Shown here piece by piece: positions 4,886-13,387 of a DNA stretch of 18,268 bases. Made by a program: the position numbers and the translations under genes. This DNA comes from JBBTVI01 sp038063315 (lineage in GTDB: Bacteria > Patescibacteriota > Minisyncoccia > Sungbacterales > HO2-52-23), in contig JBBTVI010000054.1 of assembly GCA_038063315.1 (NCBI GenBank), positions 1 through 18,268 on the forward strand. The letters run 5' to 3'. How positions within the stretch are numbered: position 1 is the first letter of the stretch; every line of letters begins with the position of its first letter. The notes under the pieces are model-generated. The model searched no databases. It had not been told where the DNA came from and saw nothing but the letters and a program-made list of their open reading frames with translations.

Positions 4886-6418
4886 ATGAATACGACGATT
4901 CTCTCCGTTGTCGGCGGTTTGCTTGTTTTTGCCGTCGGGTGCGCGGTCGGATACGTTGTCCGGCGCGTCATCGCGGCCAAACAGCAATCATCCGTTGACG
5001 GAAAAGTAAAAAAGCTTCTTGATACGGCCCGGCAACAGGCAAAAGAGACAGAGTTTGCCGCAAAAGAGCAGGCCGCAAAGACGCTTGAGGAGGCAAAAAA
5101 AGAGGAGCGTGACCGCCTGAACCGCCTGCGTCGGATGGAGGAGCGGCTGATCGAGCGCGAATCCGGCGTGGACAGGCGCCTGGACGAGGTCGCGGCGCAG
5201 AAGAAAGTGTTTGAGGAGCGCGTGGAGAAGCTCCGCGCGATCAAAACCGAAATAGAGGAGAAGCACGCCCGCGCCGAAAAGGAACTGGAACGGGTTGCGG
5301 GGCTCAGCGCGGAACAGGCGGCAGCGGAAATTATACGCCGGGTTGAGCAGAGCCAATCCGAGACATTGATGCTCCGCGTCAAAAAAATGGAGCAGCGCGG
5401 CATGGAGGAGCTTGAGCAGCGGGCCAAAAACATTCTCGCGACTCTCATCCAGCGTCTTGCGACGGCAACGACCTCCGAGGTTGCGACAACGACGGTCACG
5501 ATTCCGTCGGACGACCTGAAGGGGAAAATCATCGGAAGGGAGGGCCGCAACATCAAGGCGCTTGAGCGCGCGGCCGGAGTGGAGATTATTGTTGACGATA
5601 CGCCCGGCTCAATCGTGATATCGGCATTCGACCCGGTCCGCCGGCATATCGCAAAAACAGCCCTCGAGATGCTGATTCACGACGGCCGGATCCAGCCCGC
5701 GCGGATCGAGGAAACAGTGGAGAAGGCGCGGGAAGACATTGAGAAACAAATCAAACAGGCCGGAGAAAAGGCCTGCTTTGAGGTAGGGATCTTTGACCTT
5801 GATGCGCGGCTTGTCTCGCTTCTCGGCCGGCTGACGTTCCGCACCAGTTACGGTCAAAACGTATTGCAGCATTCGATCGAGATGACGTTTCTTGCAGGGA
5901 TGCTGGCCGAAGAGCTTGGCGCGGATGTTGCCATCGCGAAAAAAGGAGCGCTCCTGCACGACATCGGAAAAGCCGTAGATCACGAGGTGCCGGGGACGCA
6001 CGTGGAGATCGGCCGCAGGATACTCCAAAAATTCGGCGCGGACAACCGCGTCATACAGGCGATGCAGTCGCATCACGAGGAGTATCCATACGAGACGATC
6101 GAGTCCATTATCGTACAAACCGTGGACGCGATTTCGGCCTCGCGCCCGGGCGCGCGGCGCGACTCGCTTGAGCATTATCTGAAGCGGCTCGAGGATCTTG
6201 AAAGGATCGCGACAGCGCACGAAGGAGTGGAAAAGGCCTACGCGATCTCGGCCGGGCGCGAAATCCGCATCTTTGTGACGCCCGAGAAAATCACTGATTT
6301 TGCCGCGCGCGAGCTCGCGGAGAAAGTCGCGCGTCAGGTGGAGAGCGAGCTTAAATTCCCCGGGGAGATCAAGGTCAACGTCATCCGCGAAACCCGCGCC
6401 ATTGAGTATGCGCGGTAA
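4886..6418 (+). CDS. rny: Ribonuclease Y
   Basis: A membrane-anchored endoribonuclease that starts bulk mRNA decay and processing. The 510 residues are close to the usual 510-520. The domains are in canonical order: an N-terminal membrane helix (about 5-28); a long charged coiled coil (about 35-205); a KH RNA-binding domain with K-G-K-I-I-G-R-E-G-R-N (212-222, GxxG loop 217-220); and an HD phosphohydrolase domain. The HD domain has H329, H358-D359 in L-L-H-D-I-G-K-A, H396-H397 and D414. The C-terminal ending, from about residue 455, is also typical of the family. All catalytic residues are present. It is preceded by a sigma70-like promoter and a long leader. ATG 4886 starts just before the membrane helix, but no Shine-Dalgarno sequence is visible. 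It converges on the P7 gene with only 3 bp between stop codons. Confidence 0.97.
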   Translation: MNTTILSVVGGLLVFAVGCAVGYVVRRVIAAKQQSSVDGKVKKLLDTARQQAKETEFAAKEQAAKTLEEAKKEERDRLNRLRRMEERLIERESGVDRRLDEVAAQKKVFEERVEKLRAIKTEIEEKHARAEKELERVAGLSAEQAAAEIIRRVEQSQSETLMLRVKKMEQRGMEELEQRAKNILATLIQRLATATTSEVATTTVTIPSDDLKGKIIGREGRNIKALERAAGVEIIVDDTPGSIVISAFDPVRRHIAKTALEMLIHDGRIQPARIEETVEKAREDIEKQIKQAGEKACFEVGIFDLDARLVSLLGRLTFRTSYGQNVLQHSIEMTFLAGMLAEELGADVAIAKKGALLHDIGKAVDHEVPGTHVEIGRRILQKFGADNRVIQAMQSHHEEYPYETIESIIVQTVDAISASRPGARRDSLEHYLKRLEDLERIATAHEGVEKAYAISAGREIRIFVTPEKITDFAARELAEKVARQVESELKFPGEIKVNVIRETRAIEYAR

Positions 6419-6421
6419 GCA

Positions 6422-7711
6422 TTACGGCATCTCACCAGGGTTATTGCGGCGGAGACATTGATTGCGCCACGGATCCGGAAGGCGTCGGCAGAGATCAAGC
6501 GCTTCGGGAGAGTCCACGCGAAATGTATAGGCCGCAAAAGACGCAAGCGCGCCGTAACAATTTTCTTCCGCCTGTCGCTGGCGGAGGCCGGCTTCCTGGC
6601 AGAGTTGAATCGCGCTCTTGGTGAGCGCCCAGTCCGTTTCAATGAGACGCGAGGCGGCATTGGCGTAGCAGGACCCCATGCGTCTCTCCGGCAGCAGAGC
6701 GCAGTATTGACTGATTTTGGTAAGGTCAAAACGAAACTCTGCGGGGATGACGTAGAAAAGCGCGGTGTAGCAACGTTCTTGTTCGGCTGGCGCATGGGAA
6801 AGCGCATCGCAAAATCCGGCGACTCCGCCGGGCCGGACGATATCGTCTAAGTAAAGCGGCCATCCTTCTGTCCAGCAGGAACCGCGTTGGCGATCCGGAA
6901 ACGCGCGACAAAATGCGGAGAGTTCATCTTTGGCGGGTTGTTTTCCTTTGACGAGCGCAATGTCCTCGGGTTCCAGCGGTTGAAAAATCTGCATAAACGC
7001 GCCGTCAAAGCAAAGTTGCGTAAAATCGCCTGCGGCGGTTTTTGCCAAATCCGAACAGAGCGCGAGAGATTTTTTTATATCGGCGGCCGTCACATACATG
7101 AGAAGATGTCCCAAGGCGTGATAGCACGTTCCCCGCTCAAGTCCGGTTGGTTGCCAGCCCGGCCGCGGCTCGCAAATATTTTCAAGCTGTTTGGTGATGT
7201 CGCCCACTGCGACGCCGGGCAATGCCTCGGCTCTGAAACGTTCCTGGAAGGCGCCGTGAATGCATCCGTTTGAGCACATGCCGGACGGGCAACGCGCAAC
7301 GACGTCTTTCCATTGGTCCGGATTCTTTTTTGTCTCAGCGGCCGCAATCTCGTGACCAAGAACGTGGCAGTACCAATATCCGGAGTCAAGTTTTTGAATC
7401 AGGCGTGTGACGCGGAACGCATCCTCCATACTGATTTTATCCATCAGGCGCGGTATTTCCTTATCGTAGCAGTTCTGCCGGTGATCCGCCCCGGCGCAAT
7501 TTTGAATGACTAAGGCCGCAAGGCCGGAAAGATCAGAACCGGCAGGTTGCCTCATTAGTCCGACAATTTTAGGCGCATAACCGCGCAAAAAAAATCCGGT
7601 CGTCAAAATGCAAAAAACGGCAATCAAAAAAATAGTTGCCCGTTTTATCGTCCGTCGACGATGTCGAAATTCGTTATAATCTTTAACCTTTTGCATACCA
7701 TTCAATAGCAT
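6422..7711 (-). CDS. P7: membrane-anchored Cys/His-rich protein (triple His-motif family, no cupredoxin)
   Basis: A 429-residue protein I do not recognise by name. One N-terminal membrane helix (about 25-43) anchors an outward-facing domain. Three motifs shared with P1-P6 are C115-H116-x2-G-H120, I-H152-G, and C196-Y-H198-A-L-G-H202, which could together form a metal site. The rest is alpha-helical in character, with cysteine pairs spaced about 8-15 residues in successive units of about 35-45 residues (C268/C279, C301/C314, C337/C348, C371/C385, C408/C419), suggesting disulfide-braced helical repeats. Its closest sibling is P5 (shared M-E-D-A-F, M-C-x-N-G-C, F-Q-P-L-x-P-E-D-I-A-L-V). ATG 7711 is chosen; ATG 7696 and GTG 7756 are alternatives, and 7756 would start inside a repeat element. 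A 191-bp gap with a repeat separates it from P6, so it may have its own promoter. Confidence 0.8.
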   Translation of the reverse strand: MLLNGMQKVKDYNEFRHRRRTIKRATIFLIAVFCILTTGFFLRGYAPKIVGLMRQPAGSDLSGLAALVIQNCAGADHRQNCYDKEIPRLMDKISMEDAFRVTRLIQKLDSGYWYCHVLGHEIAAAETKKNPDQWKDVVARCPSGMCSNGCIHGAFQERFRAEALPGVAVGDITKQLENICEPRPGWQPTGLERGTCYHALGHLLMYVTAADIKKSLALCSDLAKTAAGDFTQLCFDGAFMQIFQPLEPEDIALVKGKQPAKDELSAFCRAFPDRQRGSCWTEGWPLYLDDIVRPGGVAGFCDALSHAPAEQERCYTALFYVIPAEFRFDLTKISQYCALLPERRMGSCYANAASRLIETDWALTKSAIQLCQEAGLRQRQAEENCYGALASFAAYTFRVDSPEALDLCRRLPDPWRNQCLRRNNPGEMP

Positions 7712-7750
7712 ATATATCTCAGCAAAAACAAAACGACGATTCTTTTCGGT

Positions 7751-7855
7751 TGTCACCCCCGCGGAGGCGGGGGTCCAGGTTCTGCTTTATCAAAGAGGGA
7801 AACCTGGATTCCCGTTGGAGTTTACCCTGAGCGCAGTCGAAGGGCGGGAATGACA
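7751..7855. repeat. Dispersed palindromic repeat between P6 and P7
   Basis: The repeat is bounded by TGTCA (7751-7755) and TGACA (7851-7855), with an inner hairpin ACCCCCGC/GCGGGGGT (about 7755-7772) and paired CCAGGTT/AACCTGG (7775-7781 with 7801-7807). It carries GAGTTTACCC...CGAAGGGC (7818-7844), which is nearly the same as 740-767. The whole P6-P7 gap (7712-7902) consists of this element plus short AT-rich flanks. No obvious terminator follows P6. Confidence 0.65.
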
Positions 7856-7902
7856 GAAGAAGAAATGATGTTTTCTTTTAACATTGCTCTATATCGCCCG
7901 CT

Positions 7903-9129
7903 CTAACGGTATGGTTGCCCTGATGCCGCGGCCAAACAGCGTTTTTCCTCGTCGTGAAAAACCGCGCATTTGTCCGCGATGGTCTCGTTACCCCGCAGCC
8001 ATCCCGGGAGCATCTTCCCCGATTCTTCAATGCAGCGCGCCTGTTGCGCCTTTTGGATGAGGCCGCAAAATTCAGCCAGTGCGTGTGCATCGCCGAGACG
8101 GAGTTGAGCGAGAAATTGTACCGCCCCTACAATACACAATTCATATGCGCGTTCGTTGACCTGAAGACCGAGCGCGCATTTCTCAGCGGTTTGGGCTATT
8201 GTCAAGCTGGGCGCAGGCGTATTGTTTCCGATGCCGACCATGCATATATCGCGGAATTGCTCCGGGAGAATGGCGCATGATGCGAGGCCTTTGGGCCAAT
8301 CCCAGTTGTTGAGTTCAAGAAGAAGCGTCCCTTGATATCGGTAACAGCTTTTTTGATGCCGCGCTTCAAGAATTCGACAGGGAAACGAAGGGTCATCGCG
8401 CGTCGGAGCAAACCGTACCGCGTGCTCCGACCATTCCGGAATGGAGCTCGTAAATCCGTTTTCCATGTAGACGCCGGTGTAGCACGACTCTTTTTGATCC
8501 CCCAGTGCATCACAGTGTATGAGCGAACGCGGCAGATCGTTATCCGTCACAAACATCAATCCATGCCCCACACCGTGAAGGCATAACGACATATACCCGG
8601 CCGCTGTATCGTGACTTTCCTTAACGCTATCGCAGGCGTGCAGCACCACAGAAGCCGTGTCGTGTCCGGATCGGAACGTATCGCCGTGCGTCGCAAGATA
8701 CGCTTCCATAATTCCATGGTACATTCCGCTGTCGCAAAGGTGGGAACTCTCTTGATACGCCGTGAGGACGTCTTTGGTTTTTTGAAAAAGCTCCCACCCG
8801 GTATAGTGTCCGAATTCGTGGCAGATCGCCAAAAAACGCGGATCGCGCATGTTATCAAGCATGGCCCGCGCCGATGGAAACGCATTTGAGAAGACCATAA
8901 ACCGCGCAAGCGTCTTTAGGCATTCCTGCTGGATCTTAGACAATGGTTTTTCGGCAAGGCAGGCATCAAGACGATTCTTGATGCGTTGAGTAGCCGTACT
9001 GCCGCCATCCGAATTTTCTCTCGGCGCGTTTTGCGGCATTCCAAAAAAGAAAAAGGCCGCCCCCCACACGCCAGAGAGAACAATGATTGAAAATACTGCG
9101 CGCTTGAAAAATATGGAATTAAACTTCAT
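7903..9129 (-). CDS. P6: membrane-anchored Cys/His-rich protein (triple His-motif family)
   Basis: A 408-residue protein with a membrane anchor at about 10-30 and then an extracytoplasmic domain. The family motifs are C103-H104-E-F-G-H108, M-Y-H138-G and C183-L-H185-G-V-G-H189. Motif spacings (30 and 51 residues) match the paralogues. The C-terminal half has repeated cysteines (for example C206/C216, C251/C262, C285/C296, C318/C332, C355/C366, C388/C398), again pairs about 10-14 apart. It is the most divergent of the set. The first motif happens to read H-E-x-x-H, but Glu is not kept in the siblings. I chose ATG 9129 over 9147 because its ATGA overlaps the stop codon of P5, a standard translational-coupling arrangement. 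No cupredoxin domain. Function unknown; probably metal-binding. Confidence 0.82.
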   Translation of the reverse strand: MKFNSIFFKRAVFSIIVLSGVWGAAFFFFGMPQNAPRENSDGGSTATQRIKNRLDACLAEKPLSKIQQECLKTLARFMVFSNAFPSARAMLDNMRDPRFLAICHEFGHYTGWELFQKTKDVLTAYQESSHLCDSGMYHGIMEAYLATHGDTFRSGHDTASVVLHACDSVKESHDTAAGYMSLCLHGVGHGLMFVTDNDLPRSLIHCDALGDQKESCYTGVYMENGFTSSIPEWSEHAVRFAPTRDDPSFPCRILEARHQKSCYRYQGTLLLELNNWDWPKGLASCAILPEQFRDICMVGIGNNTPAPSLTIAQTAEKCALGLQVNERAYELCIVGAVQFLAQLRLGDAHALAEFCGLIQKAQQARCIEESGKMLPGWLRGNETIADKCAVFHDEEKRCLAAASGQPYR

Positions 9130-10379
9130 CTTTTTTGCATAAGGCATCGGTTATCCCATGGTGGTGGGAGCCGCCTACAGTATGTCGCGAAAGTTCGGTT
9201 ACTCAAGGCGAATCCCTCTACAGCGAACGCGCTGATCGCGCGAAAACAATCATTTTGCTCTTTTGTGCCAACGTCGCGGGCGGCTGCGCAGATTTCAAAA
9301 GTGCGATCAAGGAGCGCGGCATCAACCTGTAGGAGACGATGCGCGGCTCCGGCGAAGCACGTGCCGCGAAATGCGCCGGGCAGTCCGGCGCAAAGATTTT
9401 GCAAGCCCGCGATGTCGCGATTGCGGATGACGAGCGCGTCCGTATTGGGATTCATTAAGGACATATAGCAGGACCATTGCCATTGCCGATCATCGGTATA
9501 GGAACAAAATGCGGCGAGCCCAGTTGCCGTCGTGATATCATCATAAAACAGAGCCCATGATTCTTTGCGGCATGCGTGGAAACTGATCGTGTCCTCGGCG
9601 AACGGCTCGCAAAACGCAGTGACGCTCTCTTTTCGGGGAGTGATATCTTGGACAAGCGCAATATCCTCTGGACCGAGGGGTTGGAAAACCGACATAAAGA
9701 CCCCTTCGACGCACGTTTGAACATAATTGCCGTCTTTTTTGATTGCGATGTCCCGGCAGAGCGCCGCGGATCGTTTAAGATTCGCATTCGTGATGTACAT
9801 AGCGAGATGCCCGAGTCCGTGATAACACATGGAACGCTCCACCTCTTCCGGACGCCGTCCGCCACGCGCTTCACAGACATCCGCGAGATCCGGTTTAATG
9901 CTTTGAATTTGTTCTTCGGTAAGATAATCTTCCTCGTTCTTGAAACGTTCCATCAGAGAGCCGTGCGGGCAACCGTTATTGCACATCATCACCGGACAGC
10001 GTGCAACTACATCTTCCCAGCGGTCCGGGTTTTTTGCGGTTTCGCGCTCCGCAATGTAATGCGCGAGCACATGGCAGTTTAGATATCGCGGATCGCGTTG
10101 CTGGATAAGTCGGGTGAGCGCAAAGGCGTCTTCCATTGTTAAGGTGTTCAGCAATTTCGGAATTTCTGCATCGTAGCAGGAAAGCGTATGCGGAGCGTCG
10201 CGGCATGTGCGGAGGATGTTTTCGGCAGACGCGCTGAGCGGAGATTCCACGCGGCGAAAAACCATAGGGAGGGAAACGGATTTATCGAAGATCAGCAGAA
10301 CGGCGACAATACCGAGACCAACGGCCAAAAATCCGGCTATCGCGAAACGGCGCCGCATATTGTAACGTATTTTTGTCAT
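9126..10379 (-). CDS. P5: membrane-anchored Cys/His-rich protein (triple His-motif family)
   Basis: A 417-residue protein. A basic N-terminus and membrane helix (about 12-31) are followed by the family domain: C102-H103-V-L-A-H107, P-H139-G in a Cys-rich context (C128, C133, C137), and C185-Y-H187-G-L-G-H191. The C-terminal part shows Cys pairs within helical-repeat units (C257/C270, C292/C304, C330/C341, C364/C378, C401/C412). It is the closest relative of P7 over the whole length, so the two look like a duplication that was later separated by P6. It starts 6 bp after the P4 stop and its stop overlaps the P6 start, so it is the middle gene of a coupled trio. No Shine-Dalgarno sequence is evident. 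Function unknown; predicted cell-surface metal-binding protein. Confidence 0.85.
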   Translation of the reverse strand: MTKIRYNMRRRFAIAGFLAVGLGIVAVLLIFDKSVSLPMVFRRVESPLSASAENILRTCRDAPHTLSCYDAEIPKLLNTLTMEDAFALTRLIQQRDPRYLNCHVLAHYIAERETAKNPDRWEDVVARCPVMMCNNGCPHGSLMERFKNEEDYLTEEQIQSIKPDLADVCEARGGRRPEEVERSMCYHGLGHLAMYITNANLKRSAALCRDIAIKKDGNYVQTCVEGVFMSVFQPLGPEDIALVQDITPRKESVTAFCEPFAEDTISFHACRKESWALFYDDITTATGLAAFCSYTDDRQWQWSCYMSLMNPNTDALVIRNRDIAGLQNLCAGLPGAFRGTCFAGAAHRLLQVDAALLDRTFEICAAARDVGTKEQNDCFRAISAFAVEGFALSNRTFATYCRRLPPPWDNRCLMQKR

Positions 10380-10385
10380 ACGCGA

Positions 10386-11897
10386 TCAGCGGCAAAAAGA
10401 TTGGAGTCGAACCGGAACTGAGGCACAAATTGCAGCCGCCTGTCGGGCATCATACCACAAGCGTAATCGCCGCAGTATGTGGCGATTACAGTCATGCGCC
10501 TCGTCATCGCGCAGGATACCATCCTCGCAAAATGCGAGACCCTTTATATACTCGCGTGTCGGCTCGCCATACTTCATGTGGCCTCCGGCAAGGCCCTGAA
10601 TGCAGGGTAAAACGAGCGGTGGGGACAATGCGCGGCAGTAACCGACGACCGTCGCCGCGTAATCCTGTTTTTGTCCGTAGGAACGGATGAGCTCGTGCGC
10701 TAATCCCAATACGACCGTTGCGCGCACAAGGTATCCGGCTTTCTCTGCCCGATCATCGTCAAGAATGCGGAACATGGCGGAATAATCCGCGGAATTTTCT
10801 TGGATTGCGGCAATAGCCGTAAACGCCGCTTGATAATCGCCGCCTTTGACGCCGAGCAACGCAGGCAACATGTTCGTATAACACGGTTCGCGGTCAAATG
10901 CCGGTGGATTCTTGCATAACGAAAATGGATCGCGGCGGAGATTCTCGAGGCGATACTTCGGATCTGCCGCAAGAATTTCAATCGCATTGAATACGCCGGT
11001 GACGCAACGATAGCGCTCGGACGGATCTTGGCTCACGCGTTCGCAAAATTCCATTCCCGGCCGCATCATTGCTTCCGCATCTCCCCACGTGCCAGGATCC
11101 CCGCCGTCCACGGCGCCGTGTCCGATGCCGTGGAAGCAGGCGCCGGACGCATCCGCAGTCATTCCCGACAATTGCTTTCCCACAGATAGACAGAATTTTC
11201 TGGCCTCTTGCATATCGCCGGTGGTTTCAAGAAGCGTCTCCATAAAACCGTGGTAAAATCCGTATCCGCAATAAGATGTTTGCGGCGTCAGCGCTATTTT
11301 TCCCCCCTGCCGGAACAGGCGGTACGCTTCTTGTCCTATTCGATGCGCATATCCGTGGCAATCGCCCCCGACCTCTCCATCTGCGTAGCGCGCGGCGACC
11401 AGATTAAACGCCGAGGCGATGCCGCGTTCCCGCAATTCTTTGTCCACCAGCTGCGCCAAAGATATTGATGCTTCGGCGCGAGCGCTCGCGTTGGATGGGC
11501 GCACCTCAATGATTCCGTGGCGCAAGGAATGCAGGTGGTCGTGATATTCCCAGCGGCCAATTCTGTCAAATCGGAAACTCCACTCCGCATCGGGCGCAAT
11601 TGGTTTTTTGGGATCAAATTCCGGATAGACGGCATGCGTCGGATGCATGTCCGACGCAGGCCAAAAGGAATTTCCGGTTTCAGTTGTAAAATGGACGATG
11701 TCTCCCGGACGGATTACAAGAACCGCGGGATAAAACCCGGTTTCCAGCACAACAACGCTGTGCGGCGCGGCGCGGTGGCCGAATTGCCGTACCGCAAAAA
11801 ACAATAATACGCCGCCAGCAAACGCGGAGCTGATGAGCAAAGTAACGAAGAGGCGTCTTATGGTTTGTCGATACAGAGAAATATGGAAAGATGTCAT
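10386..11897 (-). CDS. P4: membrane-anchored cupredoxin-like domain + triple His-motif domain
   Basis: 503 residues: a membrane helix (about 16-36), a cupredoxin-like beta domain (about 45-133), and the Cys/His family domain. In the cupredoxin part, G-F-Y-P precedes W-P-A-S-D-M-H85-P-T-H88 and Y-P-E-F-D-P. The closing loop reads Y118-H119-D120-H121-L where type-1 copper proteins have the Cys ligand; Cys and Met ligands are absent, so any metal would be bound by His/Asp. The family motifs are C180-H181-G-Y-A-H185, Y-H216-G and C254-F-H256-G-I-G-H260, with paired cysteines afterwards. The frame is open far upstream into P3, but ATG 11897 fits: it directly precedes the membrane helix and lies 10 bp after the P3 stop. 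Function unknown; the fusion suggests the two domains work on the same metal or electron path. Confidence 0.85.
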   Translation of the reverse strand: MTSFHISLYRQTIRRLFVTLLISSAFAGGVLLFFAVRQFGHRAAPHSVVVLETGFYPAVLVIRPGDIVHFTTETGNSFWPASDMHPTHAVYPEFDPKKPIAPDAEWSFRFDRIGRWEYHDHLHSLRHGIIEVRPSNASARAEASISLAQLVDKELRERGIASAFNLVAARYADGEVGGDCHGYAHRIGQEAYRLFRQGGKIALTPQTSYCGYGFYHGFMETLLETTGDMQEARKFCLSVGKQLSGMTADASGACFHGIGHGAVDGGDPGTWGDAEAMMRPGMEFCERVSQDPSERYRCVTGVFNAIEILAADPKYRLENLRRDPFSLCKNPPAFDREPCYTNMLPALLGVKGGDYQAAFTAIAAIQENSADYSAMFRILDDDRAEKAGYLVRATVVLGLAHELIRSYGQKQDYAATVVGYCRALSPPLVLPCIQGLAGGHMKYGEPTREYIKGLAFCEDGILRDDEAHDCNRHILRRLRLWYDARQAAAICASVPVRLQSFCR

Positions 11898-11907
11898 GGC
11901 ATTAACA

Positions 11908-13383
11908 TCAACGCGACGCGCACAACGAGCGATACTCCGGCGGTATCTCATCGCAGATGTCATCGTAGCGCTCCCGGCCATATTGCGTCGCGACAAGATG
12001 CAATGTCCGCGTAAAACAGCTCCGGCGGTCATTATCGTTGAGGCCCGGTTCTCGGCAAAAAGCGATGGCCTTTTTATATTCTTTACCGACTCCTCCGAAT
12101 TGCATATATCCATCCACCACTCCAGTGATGCACCCGTCGCGTGACAGCCCTTTCGACCAGCGGCCGCAGACGGCAACGGTCTCCTGTGCCGGCAGTTCGA
12201 CGCGGTAACGCATGCCCGCAGCTATTAAAGCAGTCAGCGTTGCGGGAAGATGCGATTTGTCGGTGAATCTCTCCGCAACGGGTATCGCATCAATCACTCT
12301 ATTGTTTGCAGCCCATAAGACCGCGGTCATCAATTCGTCGTAACACGCTTGTTTATAAGATGCGGGTTGAAACAGGCAGAGTGCAAGCGGATCCTCCGGA
12401 TTCATCGCGATGCCGTTTTTCCCGCCGTTATAATACATAATCGCGACGGAGTCAAAGACCCCGGTTGCGCATAAATTGCGTTCATAATCATCGGAGGCAA
12501 TGCTTTCGCATGCGGCAAGCGCGCGTTGAGCGAGGGCGCGTTCGTTTTTTATTCCTTCGGTCTCAACCAAAATTTCGGCGAGGCCGTGGCCGGCGCCATG
12601 GTAACATCCTTTTGATGGGGTTAAAACGTGACGGCGCAGCTCGTTTTCGACATAAACGCAGAATTTTCGCACGTCTTCAATGCGGCCCGATTCTGCGGTC
12701 ATCCGTTGGACAAGGCCATGATAAAATCCGAACCCGCAATACATCATTTGCGGATGGATTTGTAATGCGCCTTTCGCGCGGTATGTTCCGTATGCCGCCT
12801 CGCCCAGGCGGTGGGCGAAGTCGTGACAAAAGATATTGAAAGAGGGATTCTTTTCGGACAAAGATAAAAAGAGCCGGAACGCAGCGTGAAATCCATCGCG
12901 CGCCGCGACTCTCTCGATCAGTGCGCCCCAGCATTCCGACGTGTTGCGGTTATCCTCCGCACACGGATCTGCGACAGCCCCCCGCGGATCGCGGACAACG
13001 ATGACGCCCCGGAAGGAGGGTGCGAGATGATCGTGATAGCGCCATACGCCTGGACGGTCAAAATGGAAAATCCATGACTCGCCCGCGGCAATAGGTTTTT
13101 TCGGGTCGAATTCAGGATAGACGTCGTGGGTCGGATGAATGTCTGACGCGGGCCAGAACGGAACGGTTCGCGCGTTCTGAAATTCGATTTTCTCTCCGGC
13201 CGCCACAGTCATTGTTTGTGGATTAAAGCCGCCGTTTCCGAGAACGACGCGATACCGTCCGGTTGCGTACTGCGGAGTGTTCAACGGGCGGTTTTCTAAA
13301 ATCAAAAAAGACGCTGTAGCCAAAATACCGAGGACGGCGGCAAAGATGCAGAAGGTCGTTTTTTGCGACATCATTGAGGTCAT
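11908..13383 (-). CDS. P3: membrane-anchored cupredoxin-like domain + triple His-motif domain
   Basis: 491 residues: a membrane segment or lipid-less signal anchor (about 10-28), a cupredoxin-like domain (about 44-131), and the Cys/His domain. The ligand-like set is D-I-H83-P-T-H86 and Y-H117-D118-H119-L. The family motifs are C186-H187-D-F-A-H191, Y-H222-G and C260-Y-H262-G-A-G-H266, at exactly the same spacings (31 and 44 residues) as in P2 and P4. Repeated Cys pairs follow (C292/C305, C336/C347, C406/C418, C443/C456, C477/C488). ATG 13383 lies 4 bp after the glycosyltransferase stop codon; the open frame continues upstream inside that gene but is a shadow there. ATG 13374 or 13371 are also possible. 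It closely resembles P2 and P4, so it is a tandem duplicate. Confidence 0.85.
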   Translation of the reverse strand: MTSMMSQKTTFCIFAAVLGILATASFLILENRPLNTPQYATGRYRVVLGNGGFNPQTMTVAAGEKIEFQNARTVPFWPASDIHPTHDVYPEFDPKKPIAAGESWIFHFDRPGVWRYHDHLAPSFRGVIVVRDPRGAVADPCAEDNRNTSECWGALIERVAARDGFHAAFRLFLSLSEKNPSFNIFCHDFAHRLGEAAYGTYRAKGALQIHPQMMYCGFGFYHGLVQRMTAESGRIEDVRKFCVYVENELRRHVLTPSKGCYHGAGHGLAEILVETEGIKNERALAQRALAACESIASDDYERNLCATGVFDSVAIMYYNGGKNGIAMNPEDPLALCLFQPASYKQACYDELMTAVLWAANNRVIDAIPVAERFTDKSHLPATLTALIAAGMRYRVELPAQETVAVCGRWSKGLSRDGCITGVVDGYMQFGGVGKEYKKAIAFCREPGLNDNDRRSCFTRTLHLVATQYGRERYDDICDEIPPEYRSLCASR

Positions 13384-13387
13384 AAAT

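Noticed and set aside
7242..7275. C-x3-C-x-H in P7 as a c-type heme site
   Set aside because: The spacing is not CxxCH, and no CxxCH occurs in P1-P7; the His belongs to the family's second motif.
8806..8823. H-E-F-G-H in P6 as a zinc metalloprotease HExxH motif
   Set aside because: The Glu is not kept in any sibling (H-V-L-G-H, H-D-F-A-H, H-G-Y-A-H and others at the same place), so the pattern is the family motif C-H-x2-[G/A]-H.
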